Numbered from the stretch's first letter, positions 11,181-23,556 are shown. The stretch: 64,000 nt of DNA from Bimuria novae-zelandiae CBS 107.79 (GCA_010015655.1 ML976723.1:184347-248346); one strand, 5' to 3'. Translations and numbers: made by a program. The notes: generated by a model not told the origin, from the sequence alone.

Positions 11181-14100
11181 CACCCCCTCGCACCTCCCAC
11201 ATGCTGGAGGGGCGATCGCCCCGTATATAAAGCCGTAGACGTACCCGCAAAAGTGGCTATCGCCAGATTTCATAGTGTTGAGCTTTTTACTTGACGTTTT
11301 TCCCAATAAATCGTCTACGGAGATCCACGAGATAGAGCTGCCTTACAAACTCCGCATGTTTCTGCTTTAAGAGCAACTTTGTAAGCCTGTCTGCTAGTAT
11401 CTTGGTTATTAGCACCTATCTCACATGGAGTCGTCCTGCCTCTACTTCTTAACAGATCCATATCTGGTGTATGTCTACGTGTTTAATGCTCGTTTTTAGG
11501 CGGTCTTCCTGCTTATTAACAATGCCTACTATCTACTAGTTATTACATATAATAACTAGCGTCTTATTTAGCTTAAAACTAATCCCTTTAAAAAAGCGCA
11601 ACTATTCCTAAAGTTATAATTTAGTAGTTAATAGAGTAAGTAGCTCTATCTCTATTATTAACTTACTAACAGTCCTTTGCACCGTAGATCTCTAATTAAC
11701 TAGCAAATTATATAGTAAGAAGAGATAGCCGTGACTACTCTAGCGCGTCTCTATAACGTCCGCATACGACGCGTCTGATACTTCGTAAAAGACAGGATTA
11801 AGGTTACCTCTAGCAAGGATTTTGGTGGCGCTATCGCCGTCGTCACTACTGCCCTAGAGAGCGTAGTACTTTGTTGCTAGGAGATAGACCTACACCTTAA
11901 GTGCGTACTATACATGCAACTGCCTAGGATTAGTAAAATAACATGCTAAAATAATATACAAGCGCGCAATATCTAGACGCGTCTAGTAAGTAATATATGC
12001 TAAGCTACTAACTAATTGCTAGTAATACGTCCGTCGTTTAGTATTAGGCTCCTCTATAGAAGCCTGTAAGTTATTTACGTATTATAGTAATAAAGCCTTT
12101 AGCGTCTTGCCCTCTAGCTTTACATTAAATTAATAAGCGACCTTATTAATATACTTATCCTGTAATAACTAAATCTTGCGCTGCTTCCTGTCTTGAAGTA
12201 CTTATACGCCTAGGAACCATGTAAGTTCTCCTATTGTCTTTAAGTTGTAGTGTTTAACAAGCTTGCTAGTAATGCTGTCAAACAAGCGTTAGTTACTACG
12301 ATAGTAGGCAATTATAATATTATTAACAAAGATAAATAATATAAGGTAATTATTTGTATACAAGCATGGGAACCCTAGGACACGCTTAAGGCCTAATTTC
12401 TTAACTATATAACAGAAATCTTTATGCCAGAGTAGTGCTAACTCCTTTAAACTATATAGAGCGCGCAAGACCTCTAGGAACTCGCCATTGTTACTAAAGA
12501 CGTCTGGGGTCTCTACTAAGAGCTTGCGATTAAGTAGGGCGTTTAAGAAAGCGTTAGGCGCGTTATACTACTAAAGCTCTAAGTTAAACTTATTAGTAAT
12601 TACTAGTAGGGCCTAAAAACTTCGTGCTGCTAGCGTCGCTGCGTAAGTGTCTTTATACTACTCCTTAAAGTCTCCTCGTATAATAAGCCGCGCCTTAAAC
12701 TTGTAAAGATAGCCATCCTCGTTAAACTTGTAATTAAATACCTATATAAGCGGGAGTACCTTAATACCTTGCTTAGCCGCCATCTTTCTAGTTATCTTTA
12801 TCTTGTAGAAACAGCCCTTGTCCCACACTTAGCAATACTTTTGTTAAACGGCCTCTATAAACTACTTGCCAAATTAGTAATACTTTAGCTAGTGTATAGA
12901 CTTTAGTTTAGGGGGCAATTAGCTCCTGTAAAGTTACTAGTCGTAAAGAAAGCTAGATTCGCTATTTTAGCCTTGCTTAACGTTTATTAAAGTTATAAAA
13001 GTATAGAGATATTCGTTAACGTGCCTAGCACTAAAAATCGCCGCATGTAACTAAGGATTATTACGGTTTATTAGCCTACGCTTACGCTTGCCTAAAATAA
13101 TATTTTCCTCTAAAAAATTAAAGTTTTAACGCTAAGGAGCATTGTTCGTATGCCTATTAGGCATATAGTCTAGTATTTTAGTCGTAGAATAGTTTATAAC
13201 TAGTTACTAAGTAGGTAAAGGCAGTATTAAGTGCGCGTTAAAAAATTAAGTGTCTCTATCTTCTTATGCTAAGACTCTTTCCCTTAACACTAAATCCTCC
13301 TTACCCCTAAGCTACTACTATAATTAAGCCTTGTCTTGCTCTAATTTGTTTTCTAGCGTTTGAATTTATTCGTCTAGAATAACGTTGTCGCCTTAATTAT
13401 CTAGATTTCTAGCTACTAGACATAATATATTATAAAATAGAGCGTCTACTATACGCTGCATCTCTTTAACTTACTTAGTAATTATAGAAGCCTTCTTATC
13501 CACTCTATGCTCAACTTAGGAGAGAACTCCCTTATTAGACATAGTTAATTACTAGAGTAATGTACGCGCTTGCGCTTGCTAGGTTATTAGTAAGTCCTCT
13601 ACTTTAATATTATCTTTATTTGGCATCTCTAGCATATCTAATAGCTTAATAGATCTTGTAATAGCTTGCGCGTTATACCCATCTTTACTACCTTTATAAA
13701 AATAACTTAGGTTAAAAATAATGTCTTTTACGCGAACAACTTGGTCCTTCGTTAGTAGCTAAATCCTAAAGATATTAGTTAAATTATACCCCACAAGATA
13801 GCTAATAAGAGCCCTAGACTACGTCTTTACAGCCTTTAGCAGGTGTTTATTTAATACGTATGCTTAATAACTAATAGGCCGCATATAGGAGATAATAGGC
13901 TTATGTCTCTAGATAATCTTATACAGAGTTTTCCAGCCTAACGACCTTGTTGGCGTATAGTCAAGTAAGTACCTTGCTATCTTATACATCTCGTTCGCTA
14001 GCTTCTTAGGTAAGTTGGCCTACAACGTTAGCGCTCTCGCCTTCGTGCTAAGCGTCTTTTTAGCTATTTTAGCGCCGCTGTTCTACTCTAGTGTGTCTAA

Positions 14101-15987
14101 TGCCTATAGCTCTAAGCGTATTCTTAATTTATTATAAAGACTTTTAAACTTAAATCTTTTCTCGTTGTTAGCTTTTATAATAATTACGTCGTAATTAAAC
14201 TGCCTCTAGATCCGCTAAATTACGCTAAGTAGCTAGGGACGCAACTCTCTAGCGTTTCTTATTTTAGTTATTTTTACCTTGTTCTTTTTAGAGTACTTGT
14301 CTATTGTATGAGTAGCGTACCTGTCACGATTATAGCAGAGCTTTCCGTGCTCGCGGATTTGTAAAACATTAATAGTAATACAATAAAACAGGCGCTTTAC
14401 TATGTCTACTAGCGTACGCCTAGACACCTGCTGCGTAAGCTTCGCCTCGTGGCAAACCTGGCAATTAAGGTCCTATTGCTCGACGTCCGTTACTTTAACG
14501 CTAACTATATTATCTTGTAAGTGTTAGATTACCTTTCTTAATAGATAACCCTATATAGCATGAGCAAGCTTCGCGCTAAGTTTCTAAGTAGGTTTTAGTA
14601 TCCTTAATAGCGCTATCCTTATTATAAAGGTAAATAATATTAGCTTCTTTAGTCGCTTGCTTGTCTTAACGTTAAGCAACTAGTGGCCTTACTGGTACTT
14701 TAAATAAGTAATTACCCTTAAGCTCCTATATAAAACGTCTCTGCCAGAGTTAAAGTGAATGCCTACATCACGATAGCGGCCTAGGCCTATAACGCTTATT
14801 AAGAAGCCTAGCATAAAAGCAACGTAAGTAAGTACTAAACTTTTAATACTAGACAGCGTATAGATAGAGAGGCTAACTTTACCCTAGGCTTCTACTAGAA
14901 TATAACTTACTTTAGTAGTAATAGTCCTGCTATCGTGCTCCTTACGTTGCCTTTCCTAGCCTACCTAGTCCTCTAAGTTAATAATATAAGTATTGCTACC
15001 TAGGTTTAGAATCTAGCAGTCCTATAAACCGTTATCCTCTGCGATAGCTACGACTTCGAGATCTCTAGACAGTAGAGAGTTGTTGTCTATAAGGACAGCC
15101 TCTATTGTAAAATTAGCCGTATAAGTGACTAGAGTAGTAGGAGCTTTACTATTGTCTGCTATAATTATCTCCTTAATATCTATATTATTGCGCTTACGCT
15201 ATTTACTTAGGTACTCTTCTACCTTTTCTTTTAAGCTAGCGTTGTCCTTATAAGCCTTCTTAATACGCTCTTATATAGACTTCTTATCCTTAAAGTCTAC
15301 GCGCCTACCTTTAGTATATAGGTTAAGGTAATAGTAGTTCTCCTACTAGTAGCAAAATCTACATAAGCAGCTCTTGCCCTTATTATTAGAGCTATCCTTA
15401 TTTAACTTTTAGATAGTCTTTGCTGCTTAAAGCTCTCCTGCTATTATTATAAGTTAAAGGGCCCTAGGTTAAGTTATCTATAAGTAGTCCTTGTACGTTG
15501 CGATCTTGTCTTCTAATAATAGAGTAGTCGTCTAGCTAGTACGCTATTACTTAAGATAACTTACCAGCGTAGGCGCTTTATACTCTAGATCTACTACCTT
15601 AATAGTTACTAAAAAATCCTCTACTAATTAGTTATCTACGATATCTAATAGCGAAACCGCATGCGCCTGCCTTGTTACGTTAAGCTAGTCCCTTAGCTAA
15701 ATTTCTATACTCTTGTCCCTTAGTAGCACGTATAACTAGCGATACTTCTCTTTTAGTTCGCGCTTAATTATAGTTGTCGTAAGTAATAAGTAGGCCTTAA
15801 GGGTAACTAGATATTTATAAGCAGTATTCTTACCCTATAATAAGTATAAGTTATGTTAATATATAGTGCGCGCTATCTTAGAGTTAAAAAGAGCAAGCGC
15901 TCTTTACTAACGCTTAAATACTAGAAAATCTTACTTATACCTTTAATACAAGAATTAGTAGCGCGCAAACCCTTTATTATTAAAATC

Positions 15988-16193
15988 TTACTTAGTGTAA
16001 TTTACTAGTATAGGGATTAGTTCCCTATTTGCCCCTGCGCGTGGCAACGCGTCTTTTAGCTCTAGTGGAGTAGGCGCTGTCAATTGCTTCAAATCTGCCT
16101 CCGGCACGTCAGGATCTACATACTCCCACAGCCTATGCTGTTGCGCTGTATCTTTACGCAAAAATAACCAAGCTTGCCAGTCCTTGGGCGTCT
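15988..16193 (-). CDS. Copia-2 Gag N-terminal fragment (5' end lost in N gap)
   Basis: The open minus-strand frame next to the N gap reads TPKDWQAWLFLRKDTAQQHR and then a segment rich in Asp/Leu (WEYVDPDVPEADL), typical of the first part of fungal Copia Gag proteins. Its start lies in the N gap, and the frame ends at 15988 where RIP-type stops begin. An automatic translation through the gap and into the LTR is meaningless. This piece keeps normal GC content, unlike the element interior. Confidence 0.65.
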
Positions 16194-16363
16194 NNNNNNN
16201 NNNNNNNNNNNNNNNNNNNNNNNNNNNNNNNNNNNNNNNNNNNNNNNNNNNNNNNNNNNNNNNNNNNNNNNNNNNNNNNNNNNNNNNNNNNNNNNNNNNN
16301 NNNNNNNNNNNNNNNNNNNNNNNNNNNNNNNNNNNNNNNNNNNNNNNNNNNNNNNNNNNNNNN
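16194..16363. other. Assembly gap (170 N)
   Basis: A run of N covers the first ~18 bp (plus strand) of the right Copia-2 LTR, the primer-binding site and the start of gag. The estimate of hidden LTR assumes the gap length is true. Confidence 1.
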
Positions 16364-16541
16364 TGTATATCCCCCTCTGCCACTAGAGGTAAGCTATCTC
16401 CTATATACCCAGGCGCAAACATCCTAGATAACTGGCAAACAGCAAACAAAAGGAAAATAAGCCATCAGCTCGGTGGCAAACATCAAAAACAAACAAAAGG
16501 AAAACAAGCCATCAGCTCAGTGGCAAACATCAAACCTCACA
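16364..16541 (-). repeat. Copia-2 5' LTR (partial, rest in N gap)
   Basis: 178 bp match 11003-11180 with only five differences, all C here and T there. It ends at CTCACA, then the GTATG duplication at 16542-16546. Confidence 0.9.
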
Positions 16542-17932
16542 GTATGATGGCGATTGCACTAGCCGTCATCGTTGAGATGGTTCCGCCTCATAAATACGCA
16601 ACTTATTCCAGCATAGCCGCTATGTCGTTCGTTTTTTCTTTTCTTCTCGGCCCCTTGATTGGAGCAGTGATCAACGAGAGAACGACATGGAGGTGGATAT
16701 TCTTGATCAAGTACGAAAATCTTCGATATAACGGTCCGTCTCAATTTCGCTAACCATTCACCAAATTTAGTGTACCTGCTGGCTGTGTTGCCATGCTTGT
16801 ACTTCAGCTCTCGATGCCAACGAGATTCCTGCGCCATCTTCGTCCGTCGTCCAAATTACCGTTCTACTCGTTGACCACGTTCCGCCGGCTTGATCTCATC
16901 GGCTGCTTCCTCCTGTTTGGATCTTGTGCGCTCTTAGCTGCCTGTGTCCAGGAGGGGGGTCTTCGGTATCGATGGTCGGCTGCGTTAGTCATCGTCTTGC
17001 TCACTTTATGTGCTGTTCTGTGGCTTGCGTTCGCAGTCTGGGAGTGGTTCATCACAAAGAGACAGGAAGGTGCTCTAGGACCAGAGGCATGTGAGAAAAT
17101 CTTTCACGATAGCCTCCAAGATGCGATATTACCTGCAGAGATAGCAGATGCCCAGTCAGCAAAGACAATCATGGAACCTGTTTCCATGGAGGTTTGCGCA
17201 CAACAGGGTCTTCTTAGCCATGCTATTGTAAGTTTTGATAGACTTCAGTTGCTTCATACAGCACTCACAGTCAACAAGGTGCGCCTTCGCAGCCGGAACT
17301 CCATTTACGGTGTCTATCATCTCAATACCGTAACGCTTGCAGATTGTCAACTCGCTCTCTGCATTCGATGCTAGTGTGCGTCTGCTAGCGTTCTCTCTCA
17401 GTATAGCAGTTGGCTCTGTCATGCAAAGCACGCTAGCAAAGCGAGGTGTGGCATGCGTCTATCTTCTATTGGCTGGTATTGGAATTGGGTTGAACTTGGG
17501 CATCCTTATTCTCTGGACCCCTTTCCAAGCTAAGGGGGCAGATACTTCTAAGTCTGCGTCACTAAGCTTTCACTGGACAGGGCTTTCACTGGACAGGAGG
17601 CCCTTATTGGTTCTGGCGCAGCTGTTGGTATGGCAACGATTACAAAGATTCGTGCGCTTGGTGGTGTGGTCGGCATTGCCATCGTGAGCAACATTCTCAA
17701 TTCTCACGTGCGACACGTACTTGCTAGCACGTCGCTACCAACCAGGGCTTTAGATGCTCTCCTAAAATCACCCTATGCGATAGCCACTCTCCCTGCCGCA
17801 ACCCAAGAGACTGTTAGGGAAGTATTTGGAGACGCTTACAGGAAACAACTCAGGGCAGTTCTAGCCTTATCAGTGGTACAAGTCTTGTGCGTTGGAGCTA
17901 TGATTGAAAAGAAGCTCGGAAAGGATATATAA
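16542..17932 (+). pseudogene. MFS transporter (DHA2-like) gene, 3' fragment, inactivated
   Basis: This continues the gene begun at 10701. After the duplicated GTATG the frame reads MAIALAVIVEMVPPHKYA and later INERTTWRWIFLI, the TM5-TM6 region of DHA2 transporters. A consensus intron at 16711-16770 leads to NVPAGCVAMLVL and further membrane segments (IGCFLLFGSCALLAACVQ, ALVIVLLTLCAVLWLAF). Then come RLQIVNSLSAFDASVRLLAF and the C-terminal IRALGGVVGIAIVSN. The frame is broken by an apparent 2-base loss near 17181-17186 (an expected VFPWRF motif is shifted), a TAA at 17331 replacing the Gln of the IPQRLQ motif, and a 16-bp tandem duplication at 17566-17597. Together with the Copia-2 insertion it cannot make a full transporter. 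Confidence 0.87.
17566..17597. repeat. 16-bp tandem duplication in the MFS pseudogene
   Basis: GCTTTCACTGGACAGG occurs twice in direct succession (17566-17581 and 17582-17597). Being 16 bp long, it shifts the reading frame. Confidence 0.85.
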
Positions 17933-18189
17933 CGGGAGTCATTCGCCGTTCCATCTCCCTTAACTCTGCTTATAGGTGACGGGGTTGAGGGTTGCAAAGA
18001 CAATCGAGGTATCAATCACGAGTCATTATGTTTACGTATTTCATTGTTCTTACCTTGCTTTGTATAACGATCCCGGCCCGTGAAGCGTAGAAACATTAAC
18101 TAGGTATCTCTTGACACGTGTGCAAATTCAACACGCCTCCATCAGTCCCCAATATCATGTTTAAATTAGTCTGTATCTTAACTATGCCT

Positions 18190-19388
18190 CTATCTCGGGC
18201 GCCACTCATCTTGATTAAGTTCATTCCCACCCTCAACATGTATCCCCAAGAGAGGTGTAGTTGGAAACGCCATAGGCTGCGCATTTCCCATCCCGCCCTG
18301 ATGACTAAAACGGGTCCACGTCGACCCGTCGCCCAACATTGTTTGCTGGCTATGTGGCGAAGGATTACCGGGCTGGCTTTGTGGCAGATTGCCTATGTCT
18401 GGAGAAGACGAAGGACTCTCCAGCTCACTCCTCACGGCTGTTTCCCCCGAGAGCTCCGATGGCCGCGGTCGATGATGCGGCTTCCAACCCGCTGTTGGGC
18501 TCCCAGTATGGTGTCGATAACCATATGTACTGGGCCCGTAAGGGTACGAATTGGGGCCGGGTGAAGAGTAGCCCGGTGGGGCTGTAAGGAATGCGTCAGT
18601 CGATGGCTCGATCGTTCTTGAGCTTTGCTTACCTCCGTCGGGATTATACGGCGTAGCTGCCTTGGAAGAGTTGTCAATCATAGTCGCAACCGCAAGGTCT
18701 GATTGTCGGCGCTCGAGTTGGTCATTGTGTTTCTGGCGGGACCGTTTCACGTAACAGATGTTGTATATGAGCCAACACACCAGAAGAGCGATGACAACGC
18801 CTCCGCCAGCCGAGCCACCCGCGATTGCAGCTGTATGGCTATTGGACTGGGTTGATGCGACGGCGGCTGGGCTAGCTGTTGAATCTGGCGCAGCGTCCGA
18901 GGTGGTCGAGGTCGAAGCAGTCGTTGAATGGGTAGTTTCGGAGGTTTCAGATACGGCTTCGGAGGAGATCGACGAGGGGGTTGGAGTTGGGAGCGATTGT
19001 TCGGTTAAGGAGAGTGACGCTGAAGTCGACACGGCTTCATCAGCCATGTAGTATGCTGATTCTTTCGGGCTTCCACAAAAGCACCAGTAAGTTCCTTCTC
19101 GGGACATATTCCAGTGCCACATGGACTGGATTTACAGCATCCCCAGAAGGTCGAGACTATCGAGCCCATGGTGCAGGTGTAAAAGTCGGCTCCGCTACCA
19201 CACGAAGCGTCCGGGAACTCTCCGTACTGACTAGCATCGAAGGCTACAGGCTGAAGACTCCCTTGCGAACAGCCGTTTGCGGTGCAGGCGTCATTCGTAC
19301 AGCATCCCAGGAAGACATCGCCGCAGGCGTACCAGGAGCCACCAGAAGGACATGTGGGATCGAAAGACAATTGCGTGTCGGTTGACAT
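18190..19388 (-). CDS. Cys-rich extracellular, single-pass membrane protein
   Basis: The N-terminal part starts at MSTDTQLSFDPTCP (19388), where no signal peptide is evident. It has two Cys-rich modules, CPSGGSWYACGDVFLGCC and CGSGADFYTCTMGSIVSTFW followed by GCCKSSPCGTGICP. Then come a Ser/Thr-rich linker, one membrane segment (GGGVVIALLVCWLIYNICY), a basic stop-transfer sequence (VKRSRQK) and a Pro/Ser-rich cytoplasmic tail. This layout is common in fungal surface or sensor-like proteins. The function is unknown. The two parts are in different frames near 19070-19110: either a short intron (a 50-nt GTCCCG...CAG is possible) or a one-base frameshift in a run of A (T on the coding strand) explains it. 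Confidence 0.7.
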
Positions 19389-20450
19389 GACAAGAATGCA
19401 CCACTCTGCTGATGTGTAGATGAATACGCATTCAAATGTTACATGAAGCAACCCAGGTGGTCAGTACGGAAGAGTCCCGAAGAACAGCTGAAGGAAAGCG
19501 CAGGCTGAGTTTTGCAAATAACAGATGAAGCAGCCCACACCTCCTCCTATCGCCCATGATCAGTTGAAATCGGTCAACGCGGCCGTGTATGCAGCTTTGG
19601 CTTGGTGTTGGGGTCCAGCCTTACACTGACGATCCCGTGTTCTGACCAAACTAATTGAGAGCGTCGAATGTTTCAGGAAGGCTGAGCAGGCCAGACGCAC
19701 TGATTTGCAGTGACAAAACGATAACGGTTAGATGATATTGGGTGGTGGCGATCTGCGCTCACTCGGTACTGGGAGGTTGTCTGCTGTCAATGGAGGCCAG
19801 AGGAAAATGTGATAGTATCCAGCGTTGATGCGAGACGCAATCGGTAAAGAGGGGACGCTCATTGCCTATGTAGTACCTTTAGTACGAAATCACAAAAATG
19901 ATGAGCAGCCCCAACGAAGCGTAAGGTAACCAAACTTCAATCACTTGATTGCGGACGAGGCTGCTTCGCTTCACTAAGTTCGTCTAGAGAGGTAACCTGG
20001 TTTTATCGACTACTTTTTGGCCTTTCTTTTATCGTCTTCAACGACCTGAATAGATCATGGGATGGTGTGCATACTGTTGTAGAGTCTACCGATCCCGAAT
20101 ACGGCTTTCAGCCACTTGCCCCGCTCAAAGCCGCCCTTTTCCTACATGTCTCAGGTGTTAGGCGAATCGTATGTCAATCAATAGCACTATGACCTACTAA
20201 TTCCAAGCTCTTAGACCTCGTGATTTTCACCTCAGCCTTATCGCATCAACAGGGCAAGTTCTCGCGCGGGAGTAAAGCCGAAAAGAACGGGCGCGGAGCA
20301 TTCGATTGATCTTGTAGAGAAACCCAGGAGAAATAGAATCACTGTCCGCATCAAGCGGCACCTTTTCTAACGACTTTCCCATCTCGATTTCCCCGGCGAC
20401 ACATGCGCTGTCTAGTTCGCCAACTTCTGCCCAAGGGTACTGCGAGCGAT
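19389..20450. other. Intergenic region
   Basis: About 1.06 kb between the Cys-rich protein and the MFS transporter, counted to the spliced stop of the latter. Normal base composition. I see no gene or repeat. Confidence 0.6.
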
Positions 20451-22373
20451 CTAGCACACGTACTGTCAGTCTCGACCACAAGCACATCTTAGTGATTCGA
20501 CTTACCATGCTCCTGAATCTCTTCCCAAACACATACGCCGGGATCGTCATCGAGCAAACCCCCAAATTAATCCCCGCCAGCGTCACAAACACCGTCTTCG
20601 GCCCCACCTGCATCATCCACCCATTCGCATATGTTGTCGCCAAAAACGTGAACACCGCTTTTGTAAAGTTGATCGTGACAAACGCCTGGTTCGCATCGGT
20701 AGGATGGCAATCAATCACGTACGTGAGCGATGCCTGCGAGGCGAACGGCACGGAGAACGAGTAGATCGAGAAGAAAGCCATGACTTGGTAAATGCTGGCG
20801 CCGTTGTGCAGGGAGTATCCGAAGCCGATGAAGCCGACAGTGGCGAAGGGAACGGCGACGAGCATGAGAACGAGGCGGAACTCGGGCTCGAAGACGCCGT
20901 TGTTGCGGCGGGCCATGAATTTGGCGGTCCAGTCGGCCATCCAGCCGGAGATGGGCGAGCCGATGAAGCCGACGATAAGGAGAGGGATGTTGGTGAGACC
21001 GATTTGGGCGGGGTTGAGGTTGTATGGGGGCAGGGAGAGGGCGGTGACGGCGAGAATGGAGATGGTCAAGAGGAAAGTGTAGTAGATCCCGTACACGACC
21101 GTCGAGAAGAGCACGGCAGGGTAGGTGATGAGCGGGACCGGCTTCCAGACGCCCTTCCAGAAGGACTCTGACGAGAGACGACCGTGGAACAGTCGTAGTC
21201 TGTCGCGGTACGTCTCCTTCTCGGCTTTGTCGACCTCGGAGAAAGAGCCTTTCTCTTCGATTTGAATCTTCGGTACTCCGTTGCGCGGCCCATTATAGGT
21301 GGTCTCCACAACGACGAAGTAGAGACCGATCAGGATAGGGACGTACATGATGGCCGAGATCCCGAACGTCGACTCGAAGCTAAGGTTCTGGATGATCGCG
21401 CCAGAAATCGTTTGGCCGAGCAGCACACCAGAAGCCAGCATCATGCCCCAGATCGAAAGGCGCGTCCCACGTTGATGGACGAAGAACAGGTCAGAGACGG
21501 TGGAAGTGACAAGTGTCTCGAGTGGTGCAGATGCCATACCCTGAATAACCCTCATAGCCGCGAGTTGCGGGAAAGACTGCGCGGGTCAGATCATTTTGCA
21601 GGGACTGGCAGGGGGCTTACGTGAACATATCCAATCATTTGGCCCCAGAGGCAAGTAAGGAAAAGGATAATGGCCGAGATGAAAAGGAAGGGCCGCTTTC
21701 CCCAGACGTTCGCCCCAGATGCCGTGACTAGATGAATTAGTTCTTCGCTGGTTCAAAGGACTGGGGAGACTGGTGTGAAACATACAGAATGTAGTGGCAC
21801 CGATCCAGAAGGCAAAGAAGCCAATGACAAGACTTGACACCAGATCAATGGAGACATGGTATGTTGCTGCGATGACTTGTAGACCAGGTGTCACTGTAGG
21901 TGGCTCGCACATTAGCAAAACTATGCTCACGTGGAGGCATCGGTGGTTTCCGACTCCAACGAGCCCAGTCCCTCGTGGGTAGCTCGCTGTGGATGTAGAT
22001 AAGCGGACGGAGAATTGGATTTCGACTCACCCATGGGACCAAGGGCAGTTGTAACTCCAGAGGCAAAAGCAAGAATCAAGATGATAGACTCTAGAAGAAT
22101 GTCAGACTGGGCATCAGGTTTGCCCGAAAAACAATACCTTTCCAAGCTCGAGACCAATTCAGAGGATCATTGGGGTCGTCCGAGGGCTGGGGCTGAAGGA
22201 TGATGTCGCCGTCACGCTTGAGTGAAGCATCTTTTGCCTGATCAGCTACACGTGGATGTCAGTTGTAGCTGTAGAATTCATGTCTGAGGTCGTCTACCAT
22301 TATCTTGTGCACCGATCGTGTATGTTCCTGGCGGCGCCGCCATGTGCGCATCATCTAAAACACCTAGACCCAT
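20451..22373 (-). CDS. MFS transporter, DHA1 drug:H+ antiporter type
   Basis: Seven exons can be placed: 22298-22373, 22138-22245, 22031-22090, 21786-21893, 21621-21727, 20506-21576 and 20451-20462. They give about 513 residues, usual for this family. The N-terminus has the DHA1 hallmark PQPSDDPNDPLNW, followed by membrane segments (SIILILAFASGVTTALGPM; DLVSSLVIGFFAFWIGATTF), ANVWGKRP in the loop after TM2, and RVIQGMASAPLETLV in TM4. The intron 21894-22030 is long and could hide a small exon. The last intron, 20463-20505, has a strong GTAAGT donor and CTAAG branch point and leads to an early stop; if unspliced, the frame runs to 20227. The substrate is unknown; export of drugs or metabolites at the plasma membrane is likely. 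Confidence 0.85.
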
Positions 22374-23483
22374 ATTGAAAGATCTGTAGAAAATGAAAGT
22401 ACAAAGACAAAAGGAAGACTGCCAGCAGTCCTACGAAGCGAAGATCTATTCAAAAGAGCGAATTGCAAAAGCGATCCTGAAAGGCGGAGAACTGGTGAAC
22501 AGAAGTCGAGCCAGCTCGTAGTGATAGTGACACCTAGAAGGGTCATGTCAAATACGGCATCCAGGCACAGTCAGGCTGTGATGCGCGTCCCCATGGATCG
22601 AAACGTCAATGAGAACGCGCTACGCCGAGAGCATTTAATCAGCAGGAAGCAGCAAGGTTTCAGCCACGCGCGCTTTGACAGAGTGACAGGACTAGACTAC
22701 CGTGACAGGCTTCGTAGCTGCGGGGATGCCAAGCTCATGAATACATCCAACACGGCACGCGTTTCATAGAAGCCAGCAGTGCCTGGTCACCTGTGGACCC
22801 TTTTGGGCAGAGTTCGAATGTCAGCGTATACATGTGGTAGACAAAATGACCAGGAGGTGTTGTTCAGCAAGCATTACTCGCGCGCTGTTGGGTACTTAAG
22901 TAGGGAAAGGGCTCTGAACCTCCCCAAGTTGAAGTTGGGGGATGGGCACCAAGGCAAGGTTGCTCCAAGACCATCACGTGGAGATTGAAGCTTCGAAGGT
23001 TCAAGCTTTCATCCACAGCGGGGCGATTGACGACCATCCCACCTCACTGTGGATACGCTGGTATCATACGATCTGCACGGATGAAGCGATGCATTTAACA
23101 AAAGTGTCGCAAACGATAAAGCGACGGCGGTAACGAGAAAGGCATAGCATTAAACGCATCGAATGAGATGTTCGGCGCGATGATTCCGGTAAGGGTATGG
23201 TCTGGTGCTTAAGACATGATGTTCCAGCAGGAATGTGTTACGGGGTGTGTTTCTCCACTGCACCCGGTTCCTGGTCTTATGTTCGTATTCTTCAGGTCTA
23301 CAAGGTTGTTGCTATTATGCGTAAGGTTGGCGAGGTGTTGACCTCGAGGCACGTACGCTTGAACGTGGAGTGTGGCTGACAAACGAGCATTAGGCTGGAT
23401 CGGAATCTTCACCTTTGTACAACTTTCTCAGCTCACGAACAATCGGTAGAAGCTTCTACGTGATTGCGCCATCGAGTCAGCCG

Positions 23484-23490
23484 TATAAAA
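23484..23490 (+). promoter_or_regulatory. TATA-like box upstream of thioredoxin (distal)
   Basis: TATAAAA, 149 bp before the thioredoxin ATG. Confidence 0.35.
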
Positions 23491-23556
23491 TGACCCAGGC
23501 AGTTGACCTTGAAATACTTAAACACATCAGCACTTACGCTTGTAACTCACGCAGCA

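Larger units (their letters stand above)
10985..16541 (-). mobile_element. Ty1/Copia retrotransposon (Copia-2), minus strand, inserted in the MFS gene
   Basis: LTRs at 10985-11180 and about 16346-16541 flank a minus-strand Copia element. The right LTR is partly hidden by the N gap. Gag lies at 15988-16193 and continues into the gap (TPKDWQAWLFLRKD). An integrase zinc-binding/pre-integrase piece lies near 14230-14470 (VCHEAKLTQQVSRRTLV), and reverse transcriptase around 12300-12560 (LRALYSLKELALLWHKDF). A purine-rich tract (GGGAGGTGCGAGGGGGTG) precedes the 3' LTR on the minus strand. A 5-bp duplication, GTATG, frames the element. The interior (about 11400-15980) is rich in TAG/TAA stops from RIP, while the ends keep normal base composition. 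Confidence 0.92.

Noticed and set aside
15988..16449. Long frame read through the N gap joining Gag to the LTR
   Set aside because: The middle is unknown bases. The LTR part is not coding, so only 15988-16193 is supported as Gag.
20227..20450. C-terminal extension of the DHA1 transporter frame
   Set aside because: A strong GTAAGT intron at 20463-20505 leads to an earlier stop, and the extension lacks similarity to transporters. It is kept only as an alternative.
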